A stretch of DNA of 17,553 nt from Acidimangrovimonas sp. (GTDB taxonomy: Bacteria; Pseudomonadota; Alphaproteobacteria; Rhodobacterales; Rhodobacteraceae). Each line of letters begins with the position of its first letter. Position 1 is the first letter of the stretch. The translations under genes and the position numbers were made by a program. Below the pieces are notes generated by a model that saw nothing but the letters and a program-made list of their open reading frames with translations, made no database searches and was not told the origin of the DNA. The stretch is taken from contig JASBUM010000177.1 of NCBI GenBank assembly GCA_030147905.1, positions 1 through 17,553 on the forward strand, in the 5' to 3' direction. Positions 1-7,584 of this stretch are shown here, piece after piece.

Positions 1-28
1 CGCCCGCGGTGTTGGCCGAGGTGCTCAC
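1..28 (-). CDS. nuoB: NADH-quinone oxidoreductase subunit B, N-terminal fragment (runs off window)
   Basis: A GTG codon at 28-26 overlaps the nuoA TGA by four bases (GTGA), and the frame reads M-S-T-S-A-N-T-A-G before the window ends. Rhodobacterales/Paracoccus NuoB proteins begin with a similar short leader containing NTAG, and nuoB always follows nuoA in this group. Only nine codons are visible, so the call rests on gene order, the overlap and this short motif. If right, it is the Fe-S (N2) subunit of complex I, translated by coupling to nuoA. Confidence 0.6.
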
Positions 29-390
29 TCCCATTCCATGGCTCCTTTTTTCCACTCGTAGGCGAAGCCCACGGTCAGGATCGCGAGAAAGACCATCATC
101 GACCAGAAGGCCACCGTCGTCAGCGTGCTGAAGGCGACCGCCCAGGGAAACAGGAACGCCACTTCCAGATCGAAGATGATGAACAGGATCGACACCAGAT
201 AGAAACGCACGTCGAATTTCATCCGCGCATCGTCGAACGCGTTGAAGCCGCATTCGTAGGCCGAGAGCTTCTCGGGGTCGGGGTTGCGCACGGCGAGGAT
301 CATCGCCGACATGGTCAGCATCAGCCCCAGTGCGATCGCCATGGCGAGAAAGATCAGGATCGGCAGGTATTCTCTGAGAAGCTGGTCCAC
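25..390 (-). CDS. nuoA: NADH-quinone oxidoreductase subunit A (complex I), GTG start
   Basis: NuoA is a small inner-membrane subunit of proton-pumping NADH:ubiquinone oxidoreductase. The 121-residue product shows the family pattern: an N-terminal membrane helix (about residues 7-28), the conserved loop LSAYECGF with its Cys, the F-D-V-R-F-Y-L motif, then two further hydrophobic helices containing [15 protein letters not shown], and a short polar end [11 protein letters not shown] chose the GTG at 390 over an in-frame ATG at 471. The GTG has a good Shine-Dalgarno (GAAGGAG, six bases upstream), gives the usual family length, and starts at V-D-Q-L-L-R-E-Y as in relatives. The longer form adds 27 basic residues and would run through the likely promoter. 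Its stop overlaps nuoB by four bases, so it heads the nuo operon. Confidence 0.95.
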   Translation of the reverse strand: MDQLLREYLPILIFLAMAIALGLMLTMSAMILAVRNPDPEKLSAYECGFNAFDDARMKFDVRFYLVSILFIIFDLEVAFLFPWAVAFSTLTTVAFWSMMVFLAILTVGFAYEWKKGAMEWE

Positions 391-442
391 CGTCGGCTCC
401 TTCAACTGTGCGCGTCGCCGCGCCTGCGCATCGGTTGCGCCC

Positions 443-471
443 CGTTTACTCCCGTGCCTTGGCATGGTCAA
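443..471 (-). promoter_or_regulatory. Candidate promoter of the nuo operon
   Basis: On the minus strand TTGACC (471-466) is followed after exactly 17 bases by TAAACG (448-443). The -35 matches the consensus at five of six positions; the -10 is weak (three of six). A start near 436 would give a leader of about 45 bases with the GAAGGAG ribosome site before the GTG of nuoA. The rest of the 391-592 gap shows no gene; a TTGACG further upstream (519-514) has no partner -10. Confidence 0.35.
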
Positions 472-592
472 CCGACGCCCGACGCCGCGAGCGCCCTTTC
501 AGGCAAGGGCTTCGTCAAATTGCATACATATGTGTGCCGAAAAAGCGGGCCCGGATTGCCGCGCCGCAGCTAACGCCCCGAGGTTGCGCGAC

Positions 593-1387
593 TCACCGCG
601 CCCATTCCGGCTTGCGGCGCGCGAAAAAGGCGGCTGTCCCCTCTTCGGCCTCGGCGCTTTCCCAACGCCGGGCCAGAGCCTCGATGCTGCGGTCGACCGC
701 ATCCGGCACGATCGGTCGCGCCAGATCGGCAATCAGCGCCTTGGCCTCGGCCACCGCACCGGGCGCGCAGGCGAGATAGGCCGCAGCCTCGGCCTCGACG
801 GCCGCGTCGAGATCCTCCGCCGCGCAGGCCCGCGCCAGAAGACCCAGATCGACCGCGCGTGCGGCATCGAAGAGCCGCGCCGACATGAAGACCTGACGCG
901 CCCCCCCCGCCCCCATCCGCGCCACAACATAGGGGCCGATGGTGGCCGGGATCAGCCCCAGCCGGGTTTCGGTGAAGCCGAAGCGCGCGCCTTCGGCGCC
1001 GATCGCCAGATCACAGACCGAGATAAGCCCCATGCCGCCACCGAACGCCTGGCCCTGGACCCGCCCGATCAGCGGCTTGGGCATACGGTCGAGCGCGCCC
1101 AGCATATCGGCCAGCCGCCGCGCCTCGCGCCGGCGTGTGGCGCCGTCGGCGGCCATCTGTTCGCGCATCCACGCCAGATCGCCGCCGGCGCAGAAACTTT
1201 CGCCCGCGCCGGTCAGGACCACCGCCCGCACCGCCGGATCGGCGCCCAGTTCCCTCGCCGCGGCGTGCAATTCATCCATCATCCGCGCCGACAGCGCATT
1301 GTGTTTCTCGGGCCGGTCGAGCGTCAGCCGCGCCACCCCGCGGCCGTCGATCTCGACCGTGATCTCCCGAAATTCCGTCTGGGTCAT
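593..1387 (-). CDS. liuC: Enoyl-CoA hydratase/isomerase family protein, probable methylglutaconyl-CoA hydratase
   Basis: This 264-residue crotonase-fold protein is the last gene of the liu operon and probably hydrates 3-methylglutaconyl-CoA to HMG-CoA in leucine breakdown. Visible family features are the first oxyanion-hole segment ESFCAGGDL (residues 63-71), the second AFGGGMGL (114-121), and the active-site stretch FGFTETRLGLIPATI with Glu140, equivalent to Glu164 of rat enoyl-CoA hydratase. The position equivalent to the second catalytic Glu (Glu144) is Gly120, so the acid/base pair of classical hydratases is incomplete. From memory this also holds in other bacterial LiuC-type proteins. 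The ATG has a strong GGAGG site seven bases upstream and lies 18 nt after liuE. The precise substrate is inferred from operon context; a generic enoyl-CoA hydratase or isomerase is the alternative. Confidence 0.85.
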   Translation of the reverse strand: MTQTEFREITVEIDGRGVARLTLDRPEKHNALSARMMDELHAAARELGADPAVRAVVLTGAGESFCAGGDLAWMREQMAADGATRRREARRLADMLGALDRMPKPLIGRVQGQAFGGGMGLISVCDLAIGAEGARFGFTETRLGLIPATIGPYVVARMGAGGARQVFMSARLFDAARAVDLGLLARACAAEDLDAAVEAEAAAYLACAPGAVAEAKALIADLARPIVPDAVDRSIEALARRWESAEAEEGTAAFFARRKPEWAR

Positions 1388-1405
1388 GCTTTCGCCTCCG
1401 CCTCG

Positions 1406-2281
1406 TCACGCATCTTCCGGCCCGGCCCGCAGGGCCCGCGCCAGCGCCGCCGCCTCCGCCACCCGGCCCAGATCGAGCCCGGTCGCATAGCCCAGATCAT
1501 CAAGCCGCGCCGCCACCCGTTCGGTCGCCACGTTGCCGGCAGCACCCGGCGCATAGGGGCAGCCGCCCAGACCGCCCACCGCGGCGTCGAATATGCGCAG
1601 ACCCCGGGCCAGCGCCACCTCGATATTGGCCAGGGCGCGGCCGGCGGTATCGTGAAAATGGCCGGCGAGCGTGGCGGCCGGCATCTCGTCGAGCACCGCG
1701 CCAAGCATCGCGTCGACGCGTTCGGGCCGGCCCCGGCCGATGGTGTCGCCCAGGGAGATCTCGGCGCAGCCCAGATCGCGCAGGCCGGCCGCCAGACGCG
1801 CCACGCTTTCGGGCGCCACCGGGCCGTCGAACGGACAATCGGTAACGCAGGAGATGTAGCCGCGCAGGGCGATGCCGTCGGCGCTTGCAGCGGCGGCGAT
1901 GGGCGCGAAACGCGCGAGGCTCTCGGCGATCGAGCAATTGAGATTGGCGCGCGAGAAGCCTTCTGATGCGCTGGCGAAAATCGCGACCTCATCGGCGCCG
2001 GCGGCGCGGGCGGCCTCATAGCCGCGCAAATTTGGCGCGAGCGCGGCGTAGCGCACCCCCGGCGCGCGGGCGATCCCGGCCATCACCGCGGCTCCATCGG
2101 CCATTTGCGGCACCCATCTCGGGCTGACGAAGCTGGCCGCCTCGATACGGCGGAAACCGGCGCCCGACAGCAGGTCGATCAACGCGATCTTGTCTGCGGT
2201 GGGGATGATCCGTTTTTCATTTTGCAGCCCGTCGCGCGGACCGACCTCGACGATCTCGACGAAAGGGGCGGGATCACGCAT
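1406..2281 (-). CDS. liuE: Hydroxymethylglutaryl-CoA lyase
   Basis: This cytosolic enzyme cleaves HMG-CoA to acetoacetate and acetyl-CoA, the final step of leucine catabolism. The 291-residue protein is a DRE-TIM metallolyase. It has the N-terminal EVGPRDGLQNE motif (catalytic Arg and metal Asp), SFVSPRWVPQMAD, the SLGDTIGRG segment, the metal-site AGHFHDT, and the HMG-CoA lyase signature GGLGGCPYAPGAAGN with catalytic Cys241. I prefer the ATG at 2281, preceded by GAGG six bases upstream, to the ATG at 2293, which has no ribosome site. The gene follows liuD after a 204-nt gap carrying a 15-bp tandem repeat and precedes liuC by 18 nt. Function is secure from motifs and context. Confidence 0.95.
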   Translation of the reverse strand: MRDPAPFVEIVEVGPRDGLQNEKRIIPTADKIALIDLLSGAGFRRIEAASFVSPRWVPQMADGAAVMAGIARAPGVRYAALAPNLRGYEAARAAGADEVAIFASASEGFSRANLNCSIAESLARFAPIAAAASADGIALRGYISCVTDCPFDGPVAPESVARLAAGLRDLGCAEISLGDTIGRGRPERVDAMLGAVLDEMPAATLAGHFHDTAGRALANIEVALARGLRIFDAAVGGLGGCPYAPGAAGNVATERVAARLDDLGYATGLDLGRVAEAAALARALRAGPEDA

Positions 2282-2346
2282 CGTGGGCCTCATGGATTGC
2301 GCGCGGCCCGTCGGGATTCGCCGTCACCGGACCACGATCCGCGAGA

Positions 2347-2421
2347 GGCGGCGAATTTCGGCGCGACGATTTCCGGCGCGATGATTTTCGGGGCGGCGAT
2401 TTTCGGGGCGGCGATTTTTCG
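2347..2421. repeat. Five-copy 15-bp imperfect tandem repeat in the liuD-liuE gap
   Basis: Five units with exact 15-bp spacing are seen on the plus strand, aligned on GATTTTCG-like cores beginning at 2353, 2368, 2383, 2398 and 2413. The last two units are nearly identical (ggggcggcgattttc / ggggcggcgattttt) and the others carry a few changes. The block occupies part of the 204-nt interval between the liuD stop and the liuE start, an unusually wide gap for this otherwise compact operon. In one minus frame it reads as A-A-P-K-I repeats and in another as S-P-P-R-K repeats, but neither frame is that of liuD or liuE. Confidence 0.85.
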
Positions 2422-2485
2422 TGCATTGCGATGCGTGCCGCCCGGCAATAGACGCTGTCGCCGAAACCGATCGCCGCGCGCGCGC

Positions 2486-4432
2486 TCACCCCTCCGCCTC
2501 CAGCCGCACCAGGGCGGCACCGGCCTCGACCTGGGCGCCTTCGGCGACCAGAACTTCGGCGACGATACCGGCGCGGGCGGCCTCGAGCGTATGTTCCATC
2601 TTCATCGCCTCGAGAACGGCGAGCGGCGCGCCGGCCTCGACCTCGGCACCGGGCGCGACAAAGAGCGTCTTGACCAGCCCCGGCATCGGCGAGCGGGTGA
2701 CATCGCCGCCGGCCGTCGTGCCCTGCCCGCCGCGCGCCAGAGGATCGGGACGGGTGAAGGTGAAGGCGGCAGCGTCGAAGACCGTCACCCGATCCCCCGC
2801 GACCACGACCCGGCGCGGGGCGCGCGCGCCCTCGATCCACCAGCCGTCGGCGCGACGCTCGGCCCCAAGCGCGCGGGCGCGCTCGATCTCGACCGTAACC
2901 CGGTCGGGGCCGGACCAGGCCAGCCGCAGGGCACGGGAGGTCGCGCCGAATTCGAGCACGAGCGGCTGCGCGAGCGGCGCCCAAAGCGAGAAACCGGCGA
3001 GATCGGGCGCCGCGTCCCACATCCCGGCCGCCGCGATCGCCGCCGCGGCAAGAATGCGGTCGTCGGGTTCGCCGGTTTCGGTCAGTCGGGCGAGATCGCG
3101 CGCGATCAGCCCGGTGTCGACCGCGCCCGCGGCGAAACCGCGATGTCGGGTCAGCGCCGCGAGGAAGGCCAGATTGGTGGTGGTGCCGGCGACCTCGGTC
3201 TCGATCAGCGCATGATAAAGACGGTTGAGTGCTGCGCCGCGGGTCGGGCCGTGGGTGATGATCTTGGCGATCATCGGATCGTACCAGGGGCTGATCGCAT
3301 CGCCCGGCCGCACTCCGGTTTCGATCCGCGCGCCCTCGGCGAAGCGCAGATGGTCGAGCCGGCCGGTCGCGGGCAGAAACCCCGCCGGCACATCCTCGGC
3401 GTAAAGGCGCGCCTCGAAAGCATGGCCGGAGATGGTCAGATCCTCCTGCCGTGCGGGCAGGGATTCGCCGGCGGCCACGCGCAATTGCCATTCGACGAGA
3501 TCGACGCCCGTAATCGCCTCGGTCACCGGATGTTCGACCTGAAGGCGGGTGTTCATCTCCATGAACCAGAACCGGTCGGGGTCGAGCCCGGACGAGCCGT
3601 CGGCGATGAATTCGACCGTGCCGGCGCCGCTGTAGCCGATGGCGCGCGCGGCGCGCACCGCCGCCTCGCCCATGGCCTGGCGCATGGTCTCGCTCATGCC
3701 CGGCGCGGGGGCTTCCTCGATCACCTTCTGGTGGCGGCGCTGAAGCGAGCAATCGCGTTCGAAGAGATGGACCGCGTCCTGTCCGTCGCCGAAGATCTGC
3801 ACCTCGATATGGCGCGGGGTGTCGATATATTTCTCGATCAGGACCTTGTCGTTGCCGAAGGCGGTGCGCGCCTCGCCGCGGGCGGCATCGAGTGCTGCGG
3901 CGAAATCCTTGGGCCGCTCGACCAGGCGCATGCCCTTGCCGCCACCGCCGGCGACCGCCTTGATCAGGACCGGATAGCCGATTTCAGCCGCGGCTTCGGC
4001 GAGGTGCCCGGGGTTTTGATCGGCGCCGCGATAGCCGGGCACGACCGGCACGCCGGCCTCCTCCATCAGTGCCTTGGCCGCGTCCTTGAGCCCCATGGCG
4101 CGGATCGCCGAAGCCGGCGGGCCGATGAAGACCAGCCCGGCCGCCGTGACCGCATCGACGAAATCGGGGTTTTCCGACAAGAAGCCATAGCCTGGATGGA
4201 TCGCCTCGGCGCCCGCGGCCTTGGCCGCCGCGATGATCCGGTCGCCCCGCAGATAGCTGTCGGCAGGGGCCGGGCCGCCGATCGGGACCGCTTCGTCGGC
4301 CAGTGCGACATGGCGGGCGTCGCGGTCGGCTTCGGAGAAGACGGCGACGGTGGCGACACCGAGGCGGCGGGCGGTGTCGATGACGCGGCAGGCGATTTCG
4401 CCGCGGTTGGCGATCAGGATCTTGTCGAACAT
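2486..4432 (-). CDS. liuD: Methylcrotonyl-CoA carboxylase, biotin-containing alpha subunit
   Basis: This 648-residue subunit carboxylates biotin using ATP and bicarbonate and carries the biotin for conversion of 3-methylcrotonyl-CoA to 3-methylglutaconyl-CoA, together with LiuB. Domains in order: biotin carboxylase N-terminal domain starting FDKILIANRGEIACRV; ATP-grasp domain with glycine loop AGGGGKGM and EEAPAPG; the FMEMNTRLQVEHPVTE catalytic segment; C-terminal carboxylase domain; then the carboxyl carrier domain with LEAMKMEHTL, where Lys611 is the biotinylation site. The length suits MCC alpha better than a standalone AccC (about 450). The ATG has AAAGG seven bases upstream. It lies 154 nt after the nitronate monooxygenase-like gene. 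Propionyl- or geranyl-CoA carboxylase would be the alternative, but neighbours favour leucine. Confidence 0.95.
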   Translation of the reverse strand: MFDKILIANRGEIACRVIDTARRLGVATVAVFSEADRDARHVALADEAVPIGGPAPADSYLRGDRIIAAAKAAGAEAIHPGYGFLSENPDFVDAVTAAGLVFIGPPASAIRAMGLKDAAKALMEEAGVPVVPGYRGADQNPGHLAEAAAEIGYPVLIKAVAGGGGKGMRLVERPKDFAAALDAARGEARTAFGNDKVLIEKYIDTPRHIEVQIFGDGQDAVHLFERDCSLQRRHQKVIEEAPAPGMSETMRQAMGEAAVRAARAIGYSGAGTVEFIADGSSGLDPDRFWFMEMNTRLQVEHPVTEAITGVDLVEWQLRVAAGESLPARQEDLTISGHAFEARLYAEDVPAGFLPATGRLDHLRFAEGARIETGVRPGDAISPWYDPMIAKIITHGPTRGAALNRLYHALIETEVAGTTTNLAFLAALTRHRGFAAGAVDTGLIARDLARLTETGEPDDRILAAAAIAAAGMWDAAPDLAGFSLWAPLAQPLVLEFGATSRALRLAWSGPDRVTVEIERARALGAERRADGWWIEGARAPRRVVVAGDRVTVFDAAAFTFTRPDPLARGGQGTTAGGDVTRSPMPGLVKTLFVAPGAEVEAGAPLAVLEAMKMEHTLEAARAGIVAEVLVAEGAQVEAGAALVRLEAEG

Positions 4433-4468
4433 CTGGGGCCTTTCGCGTCACGGGCGGGTATCGGGCCA

Positions 4469-4520
4469 GGGCGGGGGCTGCCTGCCCCCGCGCCCCCGGG
4501 GATATTTGTCAACGAAAGAT
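4469..4520. repeat. REP-like intergenic hairpin element, Rhodobacterales style
   Basis: A perfect 8-bp inverted repeat GCGGGGGC (4471-4478) / GCCCCCGC (4484-4491), with loop TGCCT, is followed by CCCCCGGGGATATTTGTC and AACGAAAGATG. From memory, a GC-rich hairpin followed by a CCCCGGGGATATTT core and a GAAAGATGA-like tail recurs between genes in Rhodobacteraceae genomes. Here it sits in the gap between the nitronate monooxygenase-like gene and liuD. It may act as a partial terminator or processing site; no T-run follows the stem on the operon strand. Confidence 0.6.
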
Positions 4521-4586
4521 GGCGTCCGCGGCCCCCCTTCCCGCGAAAAGCCGAGGCGGTGTCGTTGGGCCTCCGGCCGGGGCGGA

Positions 4587-5558
4587 TCATGGTTGGGTCC
4601 TCCAGCCGCCGGCGAGGAGCCTTTCGGCATCCGCCGCGATGCGGGCGAGGATGTCGGCGGCCGGCGGCGCGTCGCGGATCAGCCCCGCGCCTTCGCCGAC
4701 GAAGGTATTGGCGGTCGCGGTATCGCCCGCCTCCCAGGCGGCGCGCCAGCGCGCGGCCTCGGTCCTTGATGCGGCCGCGAGGCCCGCAGGATCGTCGTGC
4801 CAGCGGGCGGTGAAGGCGTTTTTCAGCACCCGCGCGGTATAGCGGGCGGGCCAGTCGAGCCCGCGCGCCAGATCCATCACCCTGGAGCGGAGGGTGTCGT
4901 CGCCGCCGGCGGCGATGGCGGCGCGGATCATATTGGGATGGGCGAGCGATTCGACTGAAGCCCAGAGCCGCGAGCCGATCAGCGCGCCGTCGGCGCCGAG
5001 CATCAGCGCGGCGGCGAGGCCGCGGCCGTCAGCGATGCCGCCGGCGGCGAGCAGCAGCGTATCGGGGTGATGGCGGGCGAGCAGATCGGCCGTTTCGGGG
5101 ACCAGGGTGAAGGTGGCGCGGACCTCGCCGTGGCCGCCGGCCTCGGCGCCCTGAGCGACGATGGCATCGGCGCCCAGCTCGGCGGCATGGGCGGCGTCGC
5201 GGAGCGTCTGGATCTGGCAGATCAGCGGCACGCCGGCAGCCTTGATCTTCGCCGCGAAGGGCGCGGGATCGCCGAAGCTGAGGAAGATCGCGGCCGGGGC
5301 GCGGTCAAGGACGCGATCCAGAAGCGCCGGGGTCTCGGCCAGTTTCCAGGTGATGAAGCCGCAGCCGACGCGGGCATTGCCGGCGGCATCGAATTCGCGC
5401 TCGATCCAGGCCGGATCGCAATAGGCGCCACCGATCAGCCCGAGCCCGCCGGCCGCCGTGACCGCCGCCGCCAGCCGCCCGCCGGAGGCGAGCGCCATCG
5501 GCGCAAGCACCACCGGATGGTCGAGGTCGAAGGCGCGGGTCAGACGGGTCTCGATCAT
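4587..5558 (-). CDS. Nitronate monooxygenase-like FMN-dependent oxidoreductase
   Basis: The 323-residue product is a TIM-barrel flavoprotein of the 2-nitropropane dioxygenase/nitronate monooxygenase family, which oxidises alkyl nitronates using FMN. Motifs seen: the N-terminal PVVLAPMALASGG (FMN-binding strand 1), VTAAGGLGLIGG, the GAEAGGHGE segment with the probable catalytic His143, and the FMN-phosphate site AAGGIADGRG followed by LGADGALIGSRL. The ATG at 5558 has GAGG six bases upstream, overlapping the liuB stop codon (TGAGG), and is only 8 nt from liuB, so it is co-transcribed and probably coupled. Members of this family are often annotated on fold alone and include enoyl reductase-like enzymes. 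Its role in leucine degradation is unknown, and the true substrate cannot be read from sequence. Confidence 0.88.
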   Translation of the reverse strand: MIETRLTRAFDLDHPVVLAPMALASGGRLAAAVTAAGGLGLIGGAYCDPAWIEREFDAAGNARVGCGFITWKLAETPALLDRVLDRAPAAIFLSFGDPAPFAAKIKAAGVPLICQIQTLRDAAHAAELGADAIVAQGAEAGGHGEVRATFTLVPETADLLARHHPDTLLLAAGGIADGRGLAAALMLGADGALIGSRLWASVESLAHPNMIRAAIAAGGDDTLRSRVMDLARGLDWPARYTARVLKNAFTARWHDDPAGLAAASRTEAARWRAAWEAGDTATANTFVGEGAGLIRDAPPAADILARIAADAERLLAGGWRTQP

Positions 5559-5566
5559 CGCGGGCC

Positions 5567-7174
5567 TCACATCCGGAAGACGCCGAAGCGGGTGGCTTCG
5601 ATCGGCGCGTTGAGCGCGGCCGCAAGCGAGAGCGCGAGCACGTCGCGGGTCTTGCGCGGATCGATGATGCCATCGTCCCACAGCCTTGCGGTGGCATAAA
5701 GCGGGTCGGACTGGCGGGCGAACATCTCGATCGTGGGGCGCTTGAATTCAGCCTCTTCCTCGGCCGACCAACTGCCGCCCGCGCGTTCGATCCCGTCACG
5801 CTTGACGGTGGCCAGCACGCCCGCGGCCTGTTCGCCGCCCATCACCGAGATCCGGCTGTTGGGCCAACTCCACAGAAAGCGCGGCGAATAGGCGCGGCCC
5901 GCCATGCCATAGTTGCCAGCCCCGAAGGAGCCGCCGACCAGCATCGTGATCTTGGGCACGTTGGTCGTGGCCACCGCCGTGACCATCTTGGCGCCGTGGC
6001 GGGCGATGCCTTCGTTTTCATATTTGCGGCCGACCATGAAGCCCGTGATGTTTTGCAAGAACACCAGCGGGATGTTCCGCTGAGAGCACAATTCGACGAA
6101 ATGCGCGCCCTTCACCGCGGCCTCGGAAAACAGCACGCCGTTGTTCGCCACGATCCCCACCGGGCAACCCATGACATGGGCAAAGCCCGTGACCAGCGTC
6201 TCGCCGAAGCGCGGCTTGAACTCGTCGAAGCGCGAGCCATCGACCACGCGGGCGATGACCTCGCGGATGTCATAGGGGGTGGAAAGGTTCGCCGGCACCA
6301 CGCCCAGGATCTCGGCCGGGTCGTAGGCGGGGTCTTCGGGGCATTGCCAGACCACCGTCTCGGGCTTGCGGCGGTTCAGCGAGGCCACCGCGCGGCGCGC
6401 CAGCGCCAGCGCATGGGCGTCATCCTCGGCCAGATAGTCGGCCACGCCCGAAAGGCGGGTGTGCACATCGCCGCCGCCCAGATCCTCGGCCGAGACCACC
6501 TCGCCCGTCGCGGCCTTGACCAGGGGGGGACCTGCGAGGAAGATCGTGCCCTGATTGCGGACGATGATCGACACGTCGGACATCGCGGGCACATAGGCAC
6601 CGCCCGCCGTGCACGAGCCCATCACCACGGCGATCTGGGCGATCCCCTTGGCCGACATCCGCGCCTGATTGTAGAAGATGCGGCCGAAATGGTCGCGGTC
6701 GGGGAAGACCTCGTCCTGGTTGGGCAGGTTGGCGCCGCCCGAGTCGACCAGATAGACGCAGGGCAGCGCGCATTCCTCGGCGATTTCCTGGGCGCGCAGG
6801 TGCTTCTTCACGGTCATCGGGTAATAGGTGCCGCCCTTCACGGTGGCGTCGTTGCACACCACCATCACATCCAGGCCATGGACCCGGCCGATGCCGGCGA
6901 TCAGCCCGGCGGCGGGGGCTGCGCCGTCATACATGCCATGCGCGGCGGTCGCGCCGATTTCCAGGAACGGAGAGCCGGCGTCCAGAAGCCCCGCCACCCG
7001 TTCGCGCGGGGGCATCTTGCCCCGCCCGACATGGCGCGCGCGGGCCTTTTCGCCGCCACCCTCGGCGGCCTGCCGTGCCGCGGTTCCGACCCGTTCCAGC
7101 ATCGCGGCATGGGCCGCCTGATTGGCGCGGAAAGCGTCGGAAGCGGGCAGGATCGTCGAGGTCAGACGGCTCAT
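5567..7174 (-). CDS. liuB: Methylcrotonyl-CoA carboxylase, carboxyltransferase beta subunit
   Basis: This 535-residue subunit transfers the carboxyl group from biotin (on LiuD) to 3-methylcrotonyl-CoA. It has the two-part crotonase-like carboxyltransferase fold: the N half with [36 protein letters not shown] and [14 protein letters not shown]; the C half with [30 protein letters not shown], and [20 protein letters not shown]. The [14 protein letters not shown] stretch is typical of MCC beta rather than propionyl-CoA carboxylase beta. Its ATG overlaps the upstream zinc-ribbon gene stop by four bases (ATGA), with AAGGAAAGGA upstream. The true start is [10 protein letters not shown]; the longer open frame upstream overlaps two genes and is not coding. 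Confidence 0.97.
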   Translation of the reverse strand: MSRLTSTILPASDAFRANQAAHAAMLERVGTAARQAAEGGGEKARARHVGRGKMPPRERVAGLLDAGSPFLEIGATAAHGMYDGAAPAAGLIAGIGRVHGLDVMVVCNDATVKGGTYYPMTVKKHLRAQEIAEECALPCVYLVDSGGANLPNQDEVFPDRDHFGRIFYNQARMSAKGIAQIAVVMGSCTAGGAYVPAMSDVSIIVRNQGTIFLAGPPLVKAATGEVVSAEDLGGGDVHTRLSGVADYLAEDDAHALALARRAVASLNRRKPETVVWQCPEDPAYDPAEILGVVPANLSTPYDIREVIARVVDGSRFDEFKPRFGETLVTGFAHVMGCPVGIVANNGVLFSEAAVKGAHFVELCSQRNIPLVFLQNITGFMVGRKYENEGIARHGAKMVTAVATTNVPKITMLVGGSFGAGNYGMAGRAYSPRFLWSWPNSRISVMGGEQAAGVLATVKRDGIERAGGSWSAEEEAEFKRPTIEMFARQSDPLYATARLWDDGIIDPRKTRDVLALSLAAALNAPIEATRFGVFRM

Positions 7175-7584
7175 GGCTTGTCCTTTCCTTTCGCTGCGGC
7201 GGCATCGCCCGCGCCCACCGCCTCGATCCGGGCGAAGCGGCGCGACACCAGCCCGCAGAACACGAAGAGCGCCAGCACCAGACCAAGCCCGAGAGGCGAC
7301 AGCGTCGCGCCCCCGGCCGCGTCCGGTACGCCGGTGACCGGCCAGAACCGCAGCACTTCGGCCAGGGCGATCGGCGGCAGCAGCGCCACCGGCGCCTGGA
7401 TCAGCAGGAATTTCACCAGCCCCGGCGCGCCGTGATCGCCGATGCGCAACCGCGCGCCGCATCCCGGGCAGGTGATCGGCTTGTCGCGCCCCGAACGCCG
7501 TCCGGTCTTGTTGAGATCGAGAAACGGCAGCTCCGCCCCGCATTCGGGACAGCGATAGCCGGCGATGCGCGCAGCCAACGTCAT
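7171..7584 (-). CDS. Uncharacterised zinc-ribbon membrane protein in the liu operon
   Basis: I do not recognise a named family for this 137-residue protein. The N-terminal domain has two CxxC pairs, CPEC (Cys12, Cys15) and CPGC (Cys39, Cys42), separated by a basic linker, which fits a rubredoxin-like zinc ribbon. Two hydrophobic segments follow, about residues 57-80 and 97-114, then a short basic, Ala-rich tail ending AAAKGKDKP. It is probably an inner-membrane protein with a small zinc-binding domain. It overlaps liuA upstream and liuB downstream by four bases each (ATGA on both sides), so it is translationally coupled to both. It could help assemble or localise the pathway enzymes or be an unrelated passenger; the sequence does not say. 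Confidence 0.88.
   Translation of the reverse strand: MTLAARIAGYRCPECGAELPFLDLNKTGRRSGRDKPITCPGCGARLRIGDHGAPGLVKFLLIQAPVALLPPIALAEVLRFWPVTGVPDAAGGATLSPLGLGLVLALFVFCGLVSRRFARIEAVGAGDAAAAKGKDKP

Noticed and set aside
284..1966. 560-codon plus-strand open frame
   Set aside because: It is antisense to liuC, liuE and the nuoA head and shows no family motifs. The high GC of third codon positions depletes stops on the opposite strand.
2105..4813. 902-codon plus-strand open frame
   Set aside because: It is a mirror of liuD, low complexity with Arg/Gly/Asp-rich composition, and the recognised biotin carboxylase motifs are all on the minus strand.
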